This document shows, piece after piece, positions 27,001 through 34,429 of a DNA stretch of 64,000 nucleotides; positions within the stretch are counted from its first letter, which is position 1; the number at the start of each line of letters is the position of its first letter. The notes under the pieces are model-generated. The model ran no database searches. It saw only the letters and a program-made list of their open reading frames with translations, and was not told the origin of the DNA. The position numbers and the translations under genes were made by a program. The stretch covers positions 62,001-126,000 of the forward strand of contig OY482862.1 of the NCBI GenBank assembly GCA_960531495.1. Reading direction: 5' to 3'. This stretch comes from Zeus faber. Lineage: Eukaryota; Chordata; Actinopteri; Zeiformes; Zeidae.

Positions 27001-30000
27001 CATGTCAAAGTGGCTCCGGTCCTTAAGCTTGCCCATGCATCCTTCTTCCAACACATCAAATTCAAGAACTGACTGGTGCCATTGGAACGAGATGAGCAGT
27101 GAGTGGATTTTAATGTGGCCCAAAATATATGCTGATAAAACAATTTGGTTCATGGAGAAATAAAGTTGCGGGTGCATTATTGGACAGTTGTGTTTATTAT
27201 CTGCTGGCAAAATCTGCACCCCCCCCCTTTCTCAAACCAGCTAGATGTGAGTGTTAGATGTATGAAATTCTTAATGTCAAGTCAAAACAGCCCAAAATAT
27301 GAGCTGGTAACAGTAAGGGTTGCCACGGTTATCAGTGTTAAACGGTGTTCAGGCCACCGTCTCTGTTATCTGGTAATGGAAGGTTTTAGACTGGAAAAAT
27401 TTAAAAAAAAGTCCAACATAAATAAATCTCTCCGGTCAAAATGTCCAGTGAAAATAATTCCCTCTAAGCACAATTTTAGTTAGTGCTGGGCGATAAAACA
27501 ATTACAATTCATCATATTTGTCCTCGTCCTTTGACTAATTTTGATTAAAAAAAACCCAAATTTTCAGCAGATCTGTTTATTTCCGTGTTCAGCAAGCAGC
27601 AACGAAAAGCCAATCAGTTTGGTTAGAGGTGAAAGGTCAGCTTTAGCTCGCCCAATAAAGTTTGCTGATATAGAAATGAGCCGTGTCTCCTCCCTTGTGG
27701 ACAGGTTGTGATTATAAACAGTACACACGGAGCTGAGACAGCCAGAGCATCAAAAACTCTGAGGAGAAGCACAAAGATGATGTATCTTTGACAATGAGGA
27801 CACATACATACAATTTCTTTGTTTATTTATATTCATGTTCCGACCCAAGACAGACCCGAAATAGCCATTGTGTTGTGAAATATGTCGATGGGATGCCCCG
27901 AAGAAGACGGTCACCTCTAATATTATTTATATAGACCTACTTGGAATATTGTTTTTTGTCAAAATTGTATTTAAGTGAAATTTTAATTACAGCAGCTGCA
28001 CTTGCTACTTATGGAAATTAAATTTCAAGTGGCAATATTCGTAATATTTATTTATTTTTAAAATAGCGTTCACTGACAGGACTTATTTTATTTTGAATAT
28101 TGAATAGGATATTTTGGAAAACAGGAATGTTTTTAGAAGGTATTGAATAGGCCATTAAAAAATAAACACAAGATTTTAGATTTTACTGTTGACACAGAAC
28201 ACTGAGACAGTCGGTCATTTAGTCAGCAAATTTTAACATCCCTAGTTGGTACCTGTGTTTCAATAACAAAAACGGCCTGTAAATACCAATTTAAAAATGG
28301 AAAAGGAAAAAAAAAAAAGACTAATTAAAAAAAAAAAAGGGTCCCCAAGGCACAGTGCAAAGTGGACAAAAATAAATATTTTTTGGCCCAGCAGGGATTC
28401 TCATTGGTCTGTATAATTACAGGGGAAACACAGAGTCGTTCCAGCCTCCACATATTGACATATTCACAGCATACCTTATAACAACCTACTGCCTGGTTGA
28501 TTTGTCCCTCTCTCTCATAGAGCTGGCCAAGGAATCGGTGTGCCTTGGGGTCCCTCTCCTGGACTTTGAGGTATTCCGATACATGCCTTAAAAAAACAAC
28601 ATGACGTTAAACAAATGTTTGCTCAAATAAAAAGTAAAAAGAAAATCCATAACCCCTTTTCCACCAACACAAACCTAGTTCTGGGCTGGTGTTAATACCA
28701 GTTCACAGTTGGTTCAACTTGCAAACTTTCTAAGAACCGGTTTGCTTTTACACAGGAAAAACAGGTTAGAGAGCCACATCATTACATCACTGTAGACCTC
28801 TCCGCCATTTCAATCAGGATGAGGGATAATTAATATTATTATTGCTTATGTTTTTCAGGATGCATCGTTTGTTTTTTATTGTGTGAGGTAATAAGTTGGA
28901 CACAAGATGATATAAGTTTAAGTAAGCGCTGAAGACAATTATTATAATGTTATTATTTTAATTGTGGTGAAAACTGGCAGTTTAGAAGTAAATGTTGAAA
29001 CTCCGGACTCCAGAGACCATAGTTTGAGCCTGCTCCGCCCCTGGTTTCAAACCTTCACTACCAAATTTTCCCAGTTTGTGCGCTTACTAAAAATATGATA
29101 TATTTCAAAATATGTTCACTTGATAGCTCCAGAGACCAAAGTTTTACGTCTATGAAATCTGTACTGCTGAAACATAAAAAGTTTACTTGGGCTGACCCCT
29201 ACCCCCTGTCGCTGACTTAAGCGGTTATTGGTTCTTGTCCAGCAGAGAAGTGGAAAACTGGCTCTAGAGTGGGTTCTTTTGCTGACAAAACGCAAAGAAC
29301 TGGTTACAGATTAGGCACTGGTTCCCAACCGGCCTTCAAAATGCCTTGATGGAAAAGAGGTTATCTTTAGACAAGTTTAAATGATAGATCACTGTCAAAC
29401 TTTACTGACTGCTTACCTTTTTGCGAGTTCATACTCCTTTGCTTCATAGTACAGTTTTGCAAACAAAAAACCTTTGATTGGCTTCTGGAGACAAAAACAA
29501 AATTTGGCATTTTTATGAAATCATGAAATTCTTCAGGTTTAGATTGGCTGGCTCATAGCACGTTAAACACCAATGCAGTTTGTATAAGATTAACTTTGAG
29601 ACATACACTACCCACAAAAAGTTAGGGATATTTGGCTTTCGGGTGACATTTATGGAAAATGTAAAAAGCTCGCGCGACAGTGATATTATATCATGAAAGT
29701 AGGGCATTTAAGTAGAAGCATGCAATGGTGATTTCCTCATCTCAAACAATTTATTGAAAACAAAAGCCAACAACAGTGGTGGGTTCACCACAACAAAAAA
29801 TGTCAATGTCTCAATAACTTGTCATGTGCCCTTGAGCATCAATTGCAGCTTGACAACCACGTCTCATGCTGTTCACAAGTCGACTTATTGTCTGCTGAGG
29901 CATGGCACCCCACTCTTCTTGTCAAAATGTGAACAGCATGATGAAGAGGACTGTTTAAATACCAATTCTAATTGAACCAGGAAATGTATTGGTCCATTCA

Positions 30001-33000
30001 TTGGTCGGGAATTTTGCTGTTCAGCTCCTTGTTAGAGAACAGAAAGTTGTGCAAAAAGTACTGAAACATTCAACAGCTGGACATGTGCATTCAAAAGTTT
30101 AGAGAAGGTAAAATTAAGTTCACCTGTAAAGATCATAGTGCATTTTAGGTTCATCCTGAAATTTCACCCGAAAGCCGAATATCCCTAACTTTTTGTGAGT
30201 AGTGTATGTAAAAACAGAAGCAAAAGGCAATGAAACAATGATGTTTTTCCTTTTGCTTCTCTTTTAACATATCTTTAACCACTTCACAAAAGGGAATTGA
30301 TTTATTAATATTTCGACATAATGATCATGGCGAAGAAGAGTTTTACCACCCAGGTGTTATGGAAATCTTGCAGTATGTGTATGGAGTGAAATTAGTTATA
30401 TAATAGTATAGTCTTTTCTAAAATTCACAAATCAAGTTGTGAAGTGAGTCAGTCCCGGACCGACAGTAGACCTGGGTTTTAATCGGCTTCACCGCCGACT
30501 GCCTCTGATGTGAACAGAATACCCAGGTGGACCCGCTAATTTTGGCCCCTTCAGTGACGTGTTGCGACGAGGTGAAATTCTGGAAGTTGGCGCATTAATA
30601 GAAAAATATCCATGTATCATTCCATCATTCATATTCGATTTAGAATCCAAAATCAGAAGTTGCCTTTTCAGCATGGGGGACCGTGAAATGTTGTGAGCGT
30701 GTATGAGGATCACTCTGTGGGGAGCGCAGTGGAGAACTGGTATGCTCGTGGACCAGCAGCATGGAGTACCCATGTGCGGGTGCACCATGCTGCTTCTACT
30801 TCTATTACCTTTTTGAGCCTTTTTATTTAATTCTAACTACTAACTGCATTACGTTTTGGGAATCGGTTAGTTCAGTTAGGTAGTAATTAGGTTAGCTATT
30901 GTGTTCAGTTGAGAATGTATTGTGCATAATCTCCAGGCACGTTACAATGACATTTAAATGCATTTTTATTGTAGTATGTGACAAATAAACCTCTTGGATC
31001 TTCTGTAGTGGTGGGTCATTCATGAACGATTGGATTCTTTTGAACGGCTCAAAATACTTTAAGTTTTAGGTAGGTGTTATCAGTTTATGTTTTTATGAAT
31101 CTATGAACATGACATGTCACTGCATTTTTTCCCTTAATTGTTATTGCCTTCCCTCCCTTATTTTCAAAATGTCTCAAATCGGAGACTTGTGTATTTACAT
31201 TTAGTCAATTAGCAGACACTTTTATCCAAAGCGACTTACAACTATTCAAACACTGATAGACGCAGACATCAGGAGCAACTAGGATTTAAGTGTCTTGCTC
31301 AAGGACACTACAGCGTGCTAGCAGGAGCCTGGGATCGAACCAGCGACCTTTAGATTACTATTACCAGCTCGACCTCCTCTTTTTTTATAAGCCTCTGAAC
31401 ATGGTATGCACTGCAGACTAAGACTGATTGTGTCTTTGCAATTCTTCCCTTATTGCTATGGCACTACCCTCTTATTTTTAAAATGTCTCAAGAATCTGAC
31501 ACTTGTGTATGAAGTATCACAATTACAAGAGATTTTTCTGTAGCAATATTTTTTATGACGCTCTGAACATGGCATGTCAATTGTTTTTATAAGCTTCTAA
31601 ACATGGTATGCAGACTGCAGTATCATTGTGTCACTGCAATTTGAGGTATGTACAGTAGTCCACATATGAACAGACTGTCGTGAGATATGTACAGAATGAA
31701 CAGTAGTATAAAGAGTCTAGTGCAAATGTTCAGTGGCTGGAGGTAGGCACATGGCAGTCTGGTGTGGTGAGTTCAGTCACTGAAGGAAGGTGTGGGGTAG
31801 GCTTGGGCGATAACGCAAAATTCCAATCCCTGATCGCTGGGGGGCAGCGATTGGCAATATACAATTCTATCGGGGGCTGGTACATAGAATGTAATGTAAT
31901 TTTTTCTTAGGGGTCGTTTTGTGTGGATTTTGCATGTTCTCCCTGTGCTCACATGGGGTTTCCTCCTTGTAACCCCCACCAACATTGTCGTCTGATCAGC
32001 AATGGGCCCTTGTAATTGGACCCCGGGCATATCACTGTATGCTGCCCACTGCTCCTGGCTGGCCCCCGGAGGAAGGACAAGTCAGGATGGGTTAAAAGCA
32101 GAGAACTAATTACACCGGCCACCATTTTAAGTACCTGCCCCATGCACCCCACAATGCTCTTTTTTTTTTTTTTTTTTTTTTAATCAGGGGCGCTTTAAAA
32201 AAATAATAATAATGGGTGTCGGTCGGGTCTTGAAACTATGTTTTGTCACGAAAAAAAAAACACATGAGAATTGAGACCGGAAATGAGGCGATAATAATGC
32301 GCCGGACAGGATTATTTTTTATTATTAGATTCTTGATTACTTTAAAAAAATAGAAGGTAGAATTGAAATAATAAATAAATTAAAAACCTAGCGAAGAAAA
32401 AAAAAAATAGGTATTTTGTGTGTTTCTGGCTGTTGCTTAGTACACTGCACTGCAATGACACAATGTTACCAGTCTAATACCATGTGCAGAGCTTAATAAA
32501 AACGTCATATTCATAATAATATTCATAAAGGAAAATTCTATAGTAAAGTTGTGACCACTTTGCAGAAAATGCAAACACTTTTGCCTTTCTCATTTAATTA
32601 CAGTCCATCTTATGCTGTGTTTCTGGTTGCTTCATAGAAAAGCTTTGAGGGAAAAAAATATTTACATGCCTTTAAAAAAATGCGTCTTGGACAGTCACTG
32701 TTTTATTTTTCTGAATACAGAGTATTCATAACAGATGAGTCATTTTGGAAATCTCTCAGTAGAGGCCTCGATGGTACAGAACAGAGATAGGTCACTAAAT
32801 AGAGCCATCTACAGGCCAAGTTAGGTTATTGTGGCCATTTAAGGTGGACCGAAATTTTTGAATGAGGAGCCAACTTCAGTCCCGTCGTTTCTGGTTACGT
32901 CGAAAACACTTTCGTAGTAGCTTAAATCCATGCAATTCACAAACCTTCACGGATAACTCGTAGTATTTTGCACTAAATTCGCTGCTTAGCTGTACATCAT

Positions 33001-33500
33001 TATGGACAGACTGTAGAATGATTAAGACAATATTGCACAAAAACGGTAATACTTAGTAATACTGTATACTGATCGGTACCCTTGAATACTTTAGCTTGCG
33101 CTTATTCTTCGTGTATCAAAATACTTGATCGTAGTAAAATATAAAATACAACCAACACTATGACCCAAGATCCTAAAAGGAGGCAAAACCAGGCCTTTTA
33201 GGCTTTGGTCACAGCGGGCAGGTATGCTAGTGGCGTTCTGGCATACCATACATGATGTTACGTTTATAAGTTCCTCTGTATATATGTATGCTCGGATATA
33301 TGTCATCTAGAATATATGTTGTAATATGTTGTGTGGGGAATTGTTTGGCTGAATCTGGCGGACGGCACATGTTGATCGCTAAACGTGATGGCAGAGCGAG
33401 GTTAGCTTCAGCCGCCAGTTCCACTCACCTCTTTCAGCGAAGGAGCCGAGCTCTGCACTGCGGAAATATAGCGATCCACTTCTGCTTTACTTCGCCGCAT
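1..33500 (-). CDS. ranbp2: ranbp2 (Nup358), 5' half of gene: 20 coding exons, left end cut by window
   Basis: RanBP2/Nup358 is the large nucleoporin of the cytoplasmic filaments of the nuclear pore. It binds Ran-GTP and acts in transport, SUMOylation and mitosis (family knowledge). Twenty exons were placed by hand on the minus strand: 33500-33429, 29484-29417, 28586-28475, 23322-23170, 20505-20275, 19808-19666, 19103-18908, 17409-17269, 17092-16933, 14565-14384, 14014-13830, 13296-13173, 12067-11906, 11651-11514, 11333-11202, 5054-4842, 4728-4657, 3382-3241, 2327-2233 and 2138-1. Every junction has AG/GT borders and compatible phase, giving 1,619 open codons. The start is [12 protein letters not shown], followed by TPR-like helices, a linker, a Ran-binding domain near residue 1190 and RanBP2-type zinc fingers from about residue 1343. 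As I recall the human gene, the exon order and giant exon 20 match it. The C-terminal part lies off the left edge. Confidence 0.95.
241..833 (-). other. ranbp2: RanBP2-type zinc fingers 1-3 within exon 20
   Basis: Finger 1 (about 833-762) reads [20 protein letters not shown] and finger 3 (about 308-241) reads [20 protein letters not shown]. Both fit W-x-C-x2-C-x10-C-x2-C. Finger 2 (about 515-440) reads [19 protein letters not shown], so the Trp is Arg and the last pair is C-x-C. These fingers bind Ran-GDP in the family. A fourth finger ([10 protein letters not shown]) follows at 123-55. Confidence 0.9.
943..1290 (-). other. ranbp2: Ran-binding domain 1 of RanBP2
   Basis: The domain starts with an acidic leader (EEEEEMF) and [19 protein letters not shown], the core RanBD strand signature. 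It continues with [40 protein letters not shown] and [18 protein letters not shown]. RanBDs wrap Ran-GTP (family knowledge), and all the main blocks are present. Confidence 0.93.
2233..2327 (-). CDS. ranbp2: ranbp2 coding exon 19
   Basis: This 95-bp exon encodes [20 protein letters not shown] and [11 protein letters not shown], nearly identical in pattern to known RANBP2. The acceptor TCTCCAG and donor GTAACT are both present. Confidence 0.94.
2790..2991 (-). mobile_element. tRNA-derived SINE, family S2, copy a
   Basis: Read on the minus strand it has a tRNA-like head with A-box (TAGCTCAGGAGGTAGAGC) and a B-box-like GGTTTGATCCC. The body includes CTTGAGCAAGGCACTTAACC, and the tail AAAAGCGTCTGCTTAATG ends in a short ATGTAATG-type repeat. 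Six copies of the same family occur in this window. Confidence 0.85.
3241..3382 (-). CDS. ranbp2: ranbp2 coding exon 18
   Basis: This 142-bp exon (acceptor TTTTAG) encodes [20 protein letters not shown] and then [11 protein letters not shown] plus one base. It matches the RANBP2 linker before the [10 protein letters not shown] segment. Confidence 0.9.
4657..4728 (-). CDS. ranbp2: ranbp2 coding exon 17
   Basis: These 24 codons, [20 protein letters not shown] plus EALK, form a short conserved helix seen in vertebrate RANBP2. The donor GTAAGT is consensus. Confidence 0.92.
4842..5054 (-). CDS. ranbp2: ranbp2 coding exon 16 (linker)
   Basis: These 71 codons start [20 protein letters not shown], then an acidic EEEEKGG stretch, and end SPSKTHP. 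This is the end of the helical domain and the start of the low-complexity linker. The Ser/Pro-rich tail ([11 protein letters not shown]) could be phosphorylated, which is inference. Confidence 0.92.
5195..5222. mobile_element. Isolated Tc1-family terminal repeat
   Basis: TACACCAATCAGCCACAACA followed by TTAAAA matches the terminal inverted repeat of the Tc1-like family whose other end (GTTGTGGCTGATCAGTGTA) is seen at 11115-11133. Only the end is recognisable here. A short internally deleted copy or a truncated copy is equally possible. Confidence 0.5.
5503..6182 (-). mobile_element. Tc1/mariner-like element, internally deleted copy
   Basis: The ends read CACTACTCACAAAATGTTAG on the left and CTTTTTGTGAGTAGTGTA on the right, the same inverted repeats as the larger copy at 36,021-37,338. 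The interior keeps the transposase 3' end on the minus strand (about 5702-5890; [20 protein letters not shown]). It lacks the catalytic core, so the copy is non-autonomous. Confidence 0.85.
6178..6211. repeat. 34-bp perfect palindrome at the end of a Tc1-like element
   Basis: GTGTATATGCAACA and its reverse complement TGTTGCATATACAC flank a 6-bp centre. The left arm overlaps the outer end of the Tc1-like element. It may be a fold-back made at element excision or insertion. Confidence 0.7.
6290..9990 (-). pseudogene. Degenerate non-LTR retrotransposon (LINE; endonuclease + reverse transcriptase)
   Basis: On the minus strand the order is an AP-endonuclease remnant ([11 protein letters not shown] near 9,600-9,640; [10 protein letters not shown] near 9,140-9,180), then a spacer (8,984-8,544). 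The RT palm follows with EFPQS (about 8,270), [16 protein letters not shown] and MYTDD (about 7,790-7,890). The C-terminal region has [15 protein letters not shown] (about 6,850). This EN-RT layout fits the L2/CR1/Rex1 group of LINEs. Frameshifts and stops break every domain, and an LTR-like insertion interrupts the RT at about 7.2-7.7 kb. It is inactive and lies antisense-free within ranbp2, in the same direction as the gene. Confidence 0.85.
7229..7700 (+). mobile_element. Putative solo LTR inserted in the LINE
   Basis: This block breaks the LINE RT frame between the MYTDD region and the downstream segment. It carries a TATA-like TATAAAGCCC near 7,566 and a polyadenylation signal AATAAA near 7,651-7,656, as a plus-strand LTR would. 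Exact ends and a target duplication could not be fixed, so a different insertion type is possible. Confidence 0.35.
10215..10241. repeat. 27-bp near-perfect hairpin
   Basis: ACAACTAAAAACA and TGTTTTTAGTTGT are perfect reverse complements separated by one base. The flanks are unusually GC-rich (10,080-10,310) for this intron. The role is unknown. Confidence 0.7.
10722..10926 (-). mobile_element. tRNA-derived SINE, family S1, copy a (shortened)
   Basis: On the minus strand the head reads GGTGGCGCAGTGCATTGCAC and CTCACAGCAAGAAGGTCCTG, then GGTTCG. It runs straight into GGCCACCATCCAAAG, a (TG)n/(CG)n array and the 3' end GTGACGATTAAAG. The central third of the family is deleted. It sits inside a Tc1-like element. 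Confidence 0.8.
10738..10858. repeat. (CA)n / (GC)n microsatellite inside SINE S1
   Basis: Imperfect CA repeats are broken by TACAACACGCGC motifs and end in a GCGCGC run. The array sits where other S1 copies have their TG-rich segment, so it probably grew from the SINE itself. Confidence 0.9.
11202..11333 (-). CDS. ranbp2: ranbp2 coding exon 15
   Basis: These 44 codons start [20 protein letters not shown] and encode a helix ending [16 protein letters not shown]. The next exon lies 6.1 kb away, across an intron enlarged by transposons. Confidence 0.9.
11514..11651 (-). CDS. ranbp2: ranbp2 coding exon 14
   Basis: These 46 codons start [20 protein letters not shown] and include a TPR-like [15 protein letters not shown] repeat. 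The exon is phase 0 at both ends, with donor GTAGGT. Confidence 0.92.
11906..12067 (-). CDS. ranbp2: ranbp2 coding exon 13
   Basis: These 54 codons encode [20 protein letters not shown] and [19 protein letters not shown]. The exon is phase 0 at both ends. [10 protein letters not shown] and IPEPLDPLF are strong RANBP2 signatures. Confidence 0.95.
13173..13296 (-). CDS. ranbp2: ranbp2 coding exon 12
   Basis: This 124-bp exon encodes [20 protein letters not shown] and [17 protein letters not shown]. The [10 protein letters not shown] motif is highly conserved in RANBP2. The donor is GTAAGG. Confidence 0.94.
13482..13685 (-). mobile_element. tRNA-derived SINE, family S2, copy b
   Basis: This is the same structure as copy a: a tRNA-like head at the right end (GTAGCTCAGGAGGTAGAGC), B-box GGTTCGATCCC, and tail AAAAGCGTCTGCTAAATG with ATGTAATG repeats at the left. 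It lies between coding exons 11 and 12. Confidence 0.87.
13830..14014 (-). CDS. ranbp2: ranbp2 coding exon 11
   Basis: This 185-bp exon starts [20 protein letters not shown] and continues [14 protein letters not shown] to IHKQA. I chose the acceptor at 14015 (CTACAG) because it restores the VFLxGVVF segment. A nearer CCACAG at 13980 would delete that segment. Confidence 0.92.
14384..14565 (-). CDS. ranbp2: ranbp2 coding exon 10
   Basis: This 182-bp exon encodes [20 protein letters not shown] and then [17 protein letters not shown]. The [15 protein letters not shown] and NAPESIC motifs are RANBP2 hallmarks. It starts with two bases completing a split codon. Confidence 0.94.
14566..16932. other. 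ranbp2 intron 9, no recognisable element
   Basis: This 2.4-kb AT-rich intron has only short spurious ORFs. I recognised no transposase, RT, SINE or conserved exon. One small stretch (15,060-15,300) resembles dispersed fish repeats but could not be assigned. Confidence 0.5.
16933..17092 (-). CDS. ranbp2: ranbp2 coding exon 9
   Basis: This 160-bp exon starts [20 protein letters not shown] and ends [11 protein letters not shown] plus one base. The acceptor CTGCAG is preceded by a long T run, and the donor is GTATTT. It continues the N-terminal solenoid. Confidence 0.92.
17269..17409 (-). CDS. ranbp2: ranbp2 coding exon 8
   Basis: These 47 codons start [20 protein letters not shown] and include SGQ-type helical sequence ending TPSFIRE. 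They match the RANBP2 segment after the AFQ/AYQ junction. The exon is phase 0 at both ends. Confidence 0.92.
17410..18907. other. ranbp2 intron 7 with an unidentified broken ORF
   Basis: This intron contains a GC-richer block at about 18,140-18,560 with a possible decayed coding sequence (see next entry) and a plus-strand AATAAA near 18,675. The rest is AT-rich, with a T run at 17,819-17,832. Confidence 0.5.
18240..18563 (+). pseudogene. Unidentified decayed ORF inside ranbp2 intron 7 (antisense to gene)
   Basis: From ATG 18240 the frame reads [20 protein letters not shown] and hits TAG after 28 codons. It then continues with acidic, Asp/Ser-rich sequence and shifts frame near 18,460 into [20 protein letters not shown]. 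Base composition is more coding-like than its surroundings, and AATAAA follows at about 18,675. It may be the first exon of a domesticated or dead DNA transposase, or a processed fragment. I do not recognise the family. Confidence 0.35.
18908..19103 (-). CDS. ranbp2: ranbp2 coding exon 7
   Basis: This 196-bp exon encodes [20 protein letters not shown], then [18 protein letters not shown], well-conserved RANBP2 sequence. Its acceptor TAG directly abuts a roughly 90-bp (TG)n array that replaces the usual mixed polypyrimidine tract. The donor is GTAAGG. Confidence 0.92.
19107..19225. repeat. (CA)n then (CACAGA)n microsatellite
   Basis: About 45 CA units lie at 19,107-19,197, followed by CAGACA units. 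The array begins three bases upstream of ranbp2 exon 7, so on the gene strand (TG)n forms the branch/pyrimidine-tract region of the acceptor. Confidence 0.95.
19666..19808 (-). CDS. ranbp2: ranbp2 coding exon 6
   Basis: This 143-bp exon (47 codons plus 2 nt) encodes [20 protein letters not shown] and [15 protein letters not shown]. It is part of the N-terminal helical domain. The donor is GTGAGT, and the split codon is completed by exon 7. Confidence 0.92.
20275..20505 (-). CDS. ranbp2: ranbp2 coding exon 5
   Basis: These 77 codons encode [20 protein letters not shown] and [16 protein letters not shown], alpha-helical solenoid repeats of the RANBP2 N-terminal domain. The exon is phase 0 at both ends. 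The donor is GTCGGA, which is acceptable but not a strong consensus. Confidence 0.92.
20690..21665 (-). pseudogene. Degenerate Tc1/mariner-like transposase
   Basis: On the minus strand the order is [16 protein letters not shown] (about 21,220-21,270), [15 protein letters not shown] (about 21,150-21,195, first Asp), [10 protein letters not shown] (about 21,035-21,060), and [12 protein letters not shown] (about 20,820-20,860, second Asp). A decayed SLDPN...DREIR region lies at about 20,700-20,760. This is the DDE order of Tc1 elements. Stops, frameshifts and a 42-bp A run (20,986-21,027) disrupt it. The right end near 21,640-21,665 resembles the family's terminal repeat. Confidence 0.8.
20986..21027. 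repeat. Long poly-A run
   Basis: There are about 40 consecutive A bases inside the dead Tc1-like transposase. It may mark a slippage expansion or a small retroposed tail. Confidence 0.95.
22149..23068 (-). mobile_element. hAT-type DNA transposon (decayed) with 8-bp target duplication
   Basis: The ends read CAGGGTTGTCCACTCTTTTT (left) and GGGCACCCCTG (right, inverted). They are flanked by GTCTAATG at 22,141-22,148 and GTCTAGTG at 23,069-23,076, an 8-bp duplication with one mismatch. The minus strand between about 22,350 and 22,620 carries decayed sequence resembling the dimerisation end of hAT transposases of the GTF2IRD2/SPIN-like kind. It is 920 bp and inactive. Confidence 0.8.
23170..23322 (-). 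CDS. ranbp2: ranbp2 coding exon 4 (TPR)
   Basis: These 51 codons start [20 protein letters not shown] and end NPAVFNLK. They continue the TPR/solenoid region. The exon is phase 0 at both ends, with acceptor CAATAG and donor GTCAGA. Confidence 0.92.
25091..25128. repeat. 38-bp near-perfect palindrome
   Basis: CTAATACATCGTC and GACGATGTATTAG flank a centre TTGTGCACAA that is itself palindromic. Only one base pair in the whole arm mismatches. Confidence 0.75.
26640..27085 (-). mobile_element. Tc1-like element fragment
   Basis: On the minus strand CTGGGTCAGAGCGTCTCCAA, AAAAGTGGTCCAAGGAAAGA and GGCTCATTGATGCGTGTGGG follow in the order of the Tc1 family also seen at 10,541-11,133. This copy keeps the transposase 5' region that the other lacks. 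The core is missing and the frame is broken. Confidence 0.65.
28475..28586 (-). CDS. ranbp2: ranbp2 coding exon 3 (TPR)
   Basis: This 112-bp exon encodes [20 protein letters not shown] and then [14 protein letters not shown], a canonical TPR repeat with Ala/Leu/Tyr spacing. It begins with one base completing a split codon and ends in phase 0 at donor GTATGC. Confidence 0.93.
28649..29364. mobile_element. MITE-like element in ranbp2 intron 2
   Basis: Inverted ends ATAACCCCTTTTCCACCAA (left) and TTGATGGAAAAGAGGTTAT (right) enclose about 680 bp without coding capacity. Internal near-ends also mirror each other (AACCTAGTTCTGGGC and GAACTGGTTACAG types). It is probably a non-autonomous DNA transposon. 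The superfamily was not determined. Confidence 0.55.
29417..29484 (-). CDS. ranbp2: ranbp2 coding exon 2 (TPR)
   Basis: This 68-bp exon (acceptor TCTCCAG, donor GTAAGC) encodes [17 protein letters not shown], the first TPR helix pair, a strongly conserved RANBP2 signature. It ends with two bases of a codon completed by exon 3. Confidence 0.93.
29605..30212 (-). mobile_element. Tc1/mariner-like element, internally deleted copy
   Basis: The ends CACTACCCACAAAAAGTTAG and CTTTTTGTGAGTAGTGTA match the copy at 36,021-37,338. The interior keeps the transposase 3' end (about 29,815-29,925) and then jumps to the 5' flank. It is similar to, but independent of, the deletion copy at 5,503-6,182. Confidence 0.85.
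31195..31380 (-). mobile_element. tRNA-derived SINE, family S2, copy c
   Basis: The body and tail match the family (CAAAGCGACTTACAACTATT; TTGCTCAAGGACACTACAGC; GGGATCGAACC). The tRNA-like head at the right end is worn, and parts of the linker are deleted. Confidence 0.8.
31912..32125 (+). mobile_element. SINE family S1 fragment, copy b (head missing)
   Basis: Only the body remains: TTTTGCATGTTCTCCCTGTG, CTCACATGGGGTTTCCTCC, CTGCCCACTGCTCCTGGCT and the ACCGGCCACCAT end. It lies in ranbp2 intron 1. Confidence 0.75.
33429..33500 (-). CDS. ranbp2: ranbp2 coding exon 1 (start codon)
   Basis: The exon has 24 codons beginning [16 protein letters not shown] and ending SLKE, with donor GTGAGT immediately to the left. 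It encodes the first helix before the TPR region. The ATG is the first in a GC-richer stretch and is followed by the RRSK motif typical of RANBP2 starts. It joins in phase 0 to exon 2 at 29484. Confidence 0.93.
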
Positions 33501-33765
33501 GGTTTAAAGGCGAATAATCCAATAAGAAAAGCAAAGGGATTTATATTATTTTTTTATTCCGTGCGTCTGGCATGGACTGGCGGTGCGCAGCCTCAAAACG
33601 TCGAATGGCTGTGGCGGTCACGTGGTAAAAAGTGTTCTTGTGTCTGGGACAGTGATTGGCCGATGCGGGCAAGACGAGGGAGACTCGTTGGCCAATGGAA
33701 TTCGAAAATCTAAATTTAACTCACGAGTGACGCTGACGCATTTTTATTTGATCTGCGCGCGTTAA
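33501..33765 (-). promoter_or_regulatory. ranbp2: Probable ranbp2 promoter / 5' UTR
   Basis: Upstream of the ATG (to the right), the minus strand has CCAAT boxes near 33,656-33,660 and 33,689-33,699, and another ATTGG near 33,519. A palindromic CACGTG lies at 33,619-33,624. CpG content is raised relative to the surrounding AT-rich DNA. These are usual features of a housekeeping promoter. No TATA box at a convincing distance and no transcription start could be fixed from sequence alone. Confidence 0.45.
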
Positions 33766-33952
33766 AATGAGTTGAACGATGAAGACAAAAGTAGAAGGTG
33801 CCCGAGCAATACTTATTCTGATTACTGATGGGAATTACGTCTCTTTGAAGGGAACCAGATCTTAGGTCTGTGTGTGTGTGTGTGTGGGGGGGGGGGGGAG
33901 GAGCGGCCCGACCAGGCCCCTAACATAGAAATCAGAATGTTTCAGATTAAAA

Positions 33953-34157
33953 TTACATTTACATTAAGTCATTTAGCAAGCAAGCATTTATCCAAAGCGA
34001 CTTACAATTGTTCAAACACCGACGGACGCAGCCATCAGGAGCAATTAGGAGTTAAGTGTCTTGCTCAAGGACACTACAGCATGCTAGCAGGAGGAGCCTG
34101 GGATCGAACCAGCAACCTTTAGATCACTAGACCACCAGCTCTACCGCCTGAGCGGTA
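33953..34157 (-). mobile_element. tRNA-derived SINE, family S2, copy d
   Basis: This is a complete copy: head at the right (CTCAGGCGGTAGAGCTGG), GGTTCGATCCC box, and tail with CGCTTTGGATAAATG. It lies upstream of ranbp2. Confidence 0.87.
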
Positions 34158-34429
34158 GATTAAAGAATTTATTACCGATTCTTATAGGCAAGGCTAACCC
34201 TCTTCTGCCCTATGCATAATTCCGAAATACATGTCTAAATATCATACCCAAAATAAAAAAGAATCCTGAACTATGTGGACTGCAGGCATAAAAGTGGTAC
34301 CTATAGAGAACAAGCATCTGTGAAACTGCAACTGTAGTGTCAAGACATTATGAGGCATTCCTGAGTAAGTTCAACAGGAGATAAACCATAGCAGAAAATA
34401 CTCTGAAACATTATTTTGCCCATCACTGG

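Larger units (their letters stand above)
23323..28474. other. ranbp2 intron 3
   Basis: This 5.1-kb intron holds an (AATA)n run near 23,438-23,458, two copies of a short dispersed tail motif (TATGTGACAAA...CTTGAA), a 38-bp palindrome at 25,091 and a Tc1-like fragment (26,640-27,085). It also has several T/A runs, and GC-rich unassigned sequence at 25,990-26,330. No exon-like ORF was found. Confidence 0.55.
30213..33428. other. Rest of ranbp2 intron 1
   Basis: This is AT-rich intron with a dispersed tail motif at about 30,964-31,000, SINE S2 copy c, an S1 fragment and T/A runs. I saw no exon. Confidence 0.55.
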